Positions 61,580 to 64,000 of a DNA stretch of 64,000 nt are shown in pieces. Under the pieces are notes generated by a model, which was given only the letters and a program-made list of their open reading frames with translations, did no database searches and was not told the origin of the DNA. Origin of the DNA: Mesobacillus zeae. GTDB taxonomy: Bacteria > Bacillota > Bacilli > Bacillales > Cytobacillaceae. A program made the translations under genes and the position numbers. The stretch lies in assembly GCF_003570705.1 (NCBI RefSeq), contig NZ_QWVT01000008.1, positions 62,001 to 126,000 on the forward strand, given 5' to 3'. Positions within the stretch are counted from its first letter, which is position 1, and the number at the start of each line of letters is the position of its first letter.

Positions 61580-61682
61580 ACTGAGAACCTGTTGTTTATA
61601 GCCAGGAATATTTTTGTGTATAGAAAAAGAGAGGAAGTGCAATTTATAAGTAAACGAACTGAAAGAGATGGAGGGAATCCAA

Positions 61683-61919
61683 ATGAGCGAGTATATGTCC
61701 ATTCTCACGTTTATTTCCATCGGCTTTTTACTTGTCGGTCTCTTCTATACATCGAGGGTAGTCGCTGTGCAAAAAAAAGCAAAAGGCAATCTTGATGAAA
61801 GCATCCCGGAAAAAGTGCAGGAAAGACCTTATGTAAGGAATCCAGTTTTTCTATCCTACTTCCTATTTTTTTTAATCGCGATCTTGTTCATTGTTTATTC
61901 TGCTTTAGTCACTCGTTAG
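61683..61919 (+). CDS. Small two-helix membrane protein
   Basis: A 78-residue protein with helices near residues 5-22 (MSILTFISIGFLLVGLFY) and 56-75 (FLSYFLFFLIAILFIVYS) and a charged loop between. ATG 61683 has GGAGGG 7 bases upstream. It lies 100 bp after ykuI and is followed by a terminator. No family recognised. Confidence 0.7.
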   Translation: MSEYMSILTFISIGFLLVGLFYTSRVVAVQKKAKGNLDESIPEKVQERPYVRNPVFLSYFLFFLIAILFIVYSALVTR

Positions 61920-61923
61920 TGAT

Positions 61924-61952
61924 GGCCCCGTTCCGGTACCGGGGCTTTTTCA
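61924..61952 (+). terminator. Terminator after the small membrane protein gene
   Basis: A 6-bp GC-only stem (61925-61930 with 61940-61945) is followed by TTTTTC. Confidence 0.82.
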
Positions 61953-62069
61953 TTTTAAAGTGATTATTTACTTCAATGTGTTTTTGGAAAAGCAACAAGG
62001 GTAAACAAGATATTAATGGTGGACAAACTTTAACAAACCGTTAATTTTATTTGCGAAGGAGGGGATGAA

Positions 62070-62753
62070 ATGATTAAACGTCTGGCATTGTTACCACTTG
62101 TTTATTGTTGCCTGCTCTTGCTCATTCCGGCGGCTGCTTCTGCAGACAATGATCTCCATAGCAGAGCAGATGTAGTCGGATTTCTGGAAAAAGCTTCTGA
62201 AACCCAGATTTCTTTAAGCGAAAAAGATATGTCTCTTGATGAGATGAAACAGTCTCTCAGCCATTATTTTACAGATTCTTATCAGCAGCTTTTCTTAAAG
62301 GAGAATGCAGTCAAGGCAGGGGGAAAATACCGGATATATGGATCGGACTTTGCCCCGTATTACATTCCTTTTAAAGCGATTTCGGATCCTGCAAAAATTA
62401 CACGCTTTGATGGAAACATTTATGTAGTGGAGTATTTCAAGGCAAGAGGCGAAGGTCCGGTCAGCTATGAGGACCATTATGAAGCCATCCGTCTTACTCA
62501 AGAGGGCGGAATGTGGAAGGTATCGGATTATTACAGTGAAAACGTCCCTGAAGAAGTCATCAAAAATGCATACTCCGAGAAAGCAAAAAACAAACCTAAA
62601 GCGAAAGCTTCAAAGCAGAAAAAACTGGGGAATGCCGTGAGCGGCCAGCAGTCAGTAGAAATGTTTTTAAAAAAGCAGCCGTTTCTGTTGGAAGAAGTAA
62701 GGAAACCCTTTTCCAGGCAATTTGAAAAAAATATAGGCTTAATCATATTATAA
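62070..62753 (+). CDS. Secreted DUF3993-like protein
   Basis: A 227-residue protein with a signal peptide (LLPLVYCCLLLLIPAAASA). The mature part has LHSRADVVGFLEKASETQIS, SLDEMKQSLSHYFTDSYQQ and VVEYFKARGEGPVSYEDHYE, the pattern of the DUF3993 family of bacilli. The last 60 residues are basic and low-complexity. A Shine-Dalgarno (AAGGAGGGG) precedes ATG 62070. Function unknown. Confidence 0.7.
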   Translation: MIKRLALLPLVYCCLLLLIPAAASADNDLHSRADVVGFLEKASETQISLSEKDMSLDEMKQSLSHYFTDSYQQLFLKENAVKAGGKYRIYGSDFAPYYIPFKAISDPAKITRFDGNIYVVEYFKARGEGPVSYEDHYEAIRLTQEGGMWKVSDYYSENVPEEVIKNAYSEKAKNKPKAKASKQKKLGNAVSGQQSVEMFLKKQPFLLEEVRKPFSRQFEKNIGLIIL

Positions 62754-62759
62754 AAAACC

Positions 62760-62786
62760 TTGAAGGGCGTACAGCCCTTCTTTTTG
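62760..62786. terminator. Bidirectional terminator
   Basis: A 7-bp stem (62762-62768 with 62774-62780) is followed by TTTTTG; it lies between convergent genes. Confidence 0.85.
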
Positions 62787-62797
62787 CGTTCTATTTA

Positions 62798-63040
62798 CTA
62801 ATTCCCCTGAATTCCAAGGGCGTCCATGAGACGGGGAAGATCAAAGCCTGTAAAGATTTGGTCTTGTATAATCACAGCGGGGGTAGATAAGATTCCGTAT
62901 TGTTCCGTGAGTTCTTTCTTCGCTGAAGGGTCGGATGTTATGTTTTTTTCAGTGAAGTCCACGCCATGATCCTGAAGGAACCACTTTACGATTTTACAGG
63001 GCGGACAATCATCTTGTGTAAATACGGTAACAGTTGTCAA
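62798..63040 (-). CDS. Glutaredoxin-like redox protein
   Basis: An 80-residue thioredoxin-fold protein with the active site CPPC (about 12-15), the cis-proline segment STPAVI and a GFD turn. This is the NrdH/YtnI-like small glutaredoxin group; the reductant and target are unknown. It is divergent from ykuJ over 280 bp. Confidence 0.9.
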   Translation of the reverse strand: MTTVTVFTQDDCPPCKIVKWFLQDHGVDFTEKNITSDPSAKKELTEQYGILSTPAVIIQDQIFTGFDLPRLMDALGIQGN

Positions 63041-63149
63041 ATTACTCTCCTCCGTTTAATTATGTAACTACTGACATATCGCAGTCTACGGTCCCGATTT
63101 CAATCTGCAATTGTGCGGATTTGTCAAGTGAACAAAAAATTTCACTCAC

Positions 63150-63171
63150 TGTACAAGCTTTTGCTTGTACA
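63150..63171. promoter_or_regulatory. Perfect inverted repeat upstream of ykuJ
   Basis: TGTACAAGC-TTTT-GCTTGTACA (9-bp arms) lies in the divergent region between the glutaredoxin-like gene and ykuJ. A second repeat, AGTGAA-N8-TTCACT, lies just before (63126-63145). Both are operator-like. No C-rich FsrA-like RNA was seen, although fsrA precedes ykuJ in B. subtilis. Confidence 0.4.
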
Positions 63172-63319
63172 ATTGCCTCTCGTTATTTTATTCTGTAAGT
63201 ATTGGCATGTAAAGAAATAGAGCAAGAATATTCAGATTGCATTTGATGCGGATAGAAACATGTCAACAGAGAAACCTTATTGGTAACTTGATTGTTTTTG
63301 CTTTGAAAGGAGAGGAATT

Positions 63320-63556
63320 ATGTCACAGCTTCAAGGAATTATAACCAGGCTGAAAAGCCTTCAAGAGCAAGCGGCCAGCGGGGAACCAGCACAGCGCTTT
63401 TTTGAAGTGAATGGTGAAAGGAAATGCCAGGTCACTTATCATCCAAAAACTGAAATATATGAGCTGGAAGTATACAATGAAAAAGAAAAGCCGAAGAAAT
63501 ACCAGTTCGACAATATCGATATGATTACGATTGAAATTTTCGATCTCATCCAGTAG
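63320..63556 (+). CDS. ykuJ: YkuJ protein
   Basis: A 78-residue protein: LQGIITRLKSLQEQAASGEP, RFFEVNGERKCQVTYHPKTE and YELEVYNEKEKPKKYQFDNI match YkuJ, whose structure is known but function is not. ATG 63320 has GAAAGGAGAGG upstream. ykuK, next in B. subtilis, is missing here. Confidence 0.93.
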   Translation: MSQLQGIITRLKSLQEQAASGEPAQRFFEVNGERKCQVTYHPKTEIYELEVYNEKEKPKKYQFDNIDMITIEIFDLIQ

Positions 63557-63559
63557 GAA

Positions 63560-63596
63560 AATAAAGGAGCCGCAAATCGGCTCCTTTATTTTTTTC
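63560..63596 (+). terminator. Terminator of ykuJ
   Basis: A 13-bp stem (63560-63572 with 63578-63590) is followed by TTTTTT. Confidence 0.93.
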
Positions 63597-63687
63597 ATGG
63601 GATGAGGAGGGAGTGAATCAGGGCAATCTCATTGGAAATATGATAAAATGGGTTGGATTGAAATTCATTTTAGGGAGTTTTTCAAAG

Positions 63688-64000
63688 ATGTTTAGCCTAT
63701 ATAGCGGAGAATTTTTGCAAGTTAGCATCAAGGATTTGATGATTCCATCAGAACGTGTTGCCCACGTGCAGGTTGGAAACAGTCTTGAGCATGCACTTCT
63801 CGTATTGACAAAGAGCGGTTACACCGCCATTCCCGTACTTGATCCTCATTACCGCCTTCATGGGCTGATTAGTACGCCGATCATAATGGACAGCATACTC
63901 GGTCTTGAAAGGATTGAATTCGAACTCCTAGAAGAAAAACGTGTAGAGGAAGCAATGAATACAGATATCCCGAGAATTAATAGCGGCTCAACGATACAGT
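63688..64000 (+). CDS. cbpB: CBS-domain cyclic-di-AMP receptor CbpB (YkuL), 5' part
   Basis: Cut by the window end after 104 codons. MFSLYSGEFLQVSIKDLMIP, then VGNSLEHALLVLTKSGYTAI and VLDPHYRLHGLISTPIIMDS form the first CBS repeat, and VEEAMNTDIPRINSGSTIQ opens the second. In B. subtilis and Listeria this protein (YkuL/DarB/CbpB) binds cyclic di-AMP and controls Rel. ATG 63688 has AGGGAG 10 bases upstream. Confidence 0.92.
   Translation, partial: MFSLYSGEFLQVSIKDLMIPSERVAHVQVGNSLEHALLVLTKSGYTAIPVLDPHYRLHGLISTPIIMDSILGLERIEFELLEEKRVEEAMNTDIPRINSGSTIQ

Overview
The window is chromosomal DNA of an endospore-forming member of the Bacillaceae. It carries an alpha/beta-type small acid-soluble spore protein, a Spo0E-like phosphatase, the sigI-rsgI pair, cheV, ptsHI and a Tat-type YkuE. 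Gene order strongly parallels the Bacillus subtilis ykr-ykv-ykw-yku region: sigI, rsgI, sspD, ktrD, ykrP, ogt, mtn genes, mhqR, (clpE lost), ykvI, ykvS, ptsHI, ykwC, patA, cheV, ykyB, ykuD, ykuE, ykuI, ykuJ, cbpB/ykuL. Genes foreign to that backbone are inserted between conserved blocks. No rRNA, tRNA, CRISPR array, phage or intact insertion sequence was seen.

Layout. 1-3.8 kb holds a truncated sugar-binding lipoprotein, YkvA, a broken YugN-like gene and an AlaX-type tRNA editing protein. 4-14.5 kb holds release factor 3, an NhaC antiporter, a SwrC-type RND pump, an SDR/aldehyde dehydrogenase pair and a membrane protein. 14.5-23.9 kb holds a DUF5667 secreted protein, sigI-rsgI, sspD, a KtrD-type K+ transporter, a DUF3905 protein, tiny hydrophilic genes, a radical SAM protein and an acyltransferase. 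24.2-33.7 kb holds a two-gene 2-oxoacid:ferredoxin oxidoreductase, ogt, an ArsR regulator, methionine-salvage genes (mtnU, mtnE, a lipoprotein, mtnX, mtnB) and a Spo0E-like gene. 33.9-41.5 kb holds an etfB-etfA-fixC-fixX operon, a broken tspO, a hemerythrin protein, an MFS pump and a decayed lemA/TPM operon. 41.7-53.2 kb holds mhqR, an M3 peptidase, an RND fragment beside CtsR boxes, ykvI, a CPBP protease, ykvS, ptsHI, ykwC, patA and tandem RDD paralogues (the first broken). 53.5-64 kb holds cheV, ykyB, ykuD, a PAS-GGDEF-EAL protein, a structured non-coding region, ykuE, a C39 peptidase, ykuI, small genes, a glutaredoxin-like protein, ykuJ and the start of cbpB.

Themes. (i) Ferredoxin- and flavin-based electron transfer (Kor, FixABCX) lies near a hemerythrin protein. 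CRP/FNR-type boxes precede kor and the hemerythrin gene, each about 41.5 bp upstream of the predicted start, which suggests oxygen control. (ii) Second-messenger functions cluster at the right end: GGDEF-EAL, YkuI (EAL) and CbpB (c-di-AMP). (iii) At least seven genes are fragments or frame-shifted, so the region is in active turnover. (iv) The least explained element is a roughly 230-nt GC-rich segment at 57.87-58.10 kb. It can form several long stems, two pairs of which are mutually exclusive, and it ends at a 24-bp perfect terminator. Two unrelated arrays of degenerate 21-nt tandem repeats (10.87-11.02 and 20.64-20.82 kb) are also unexplained.
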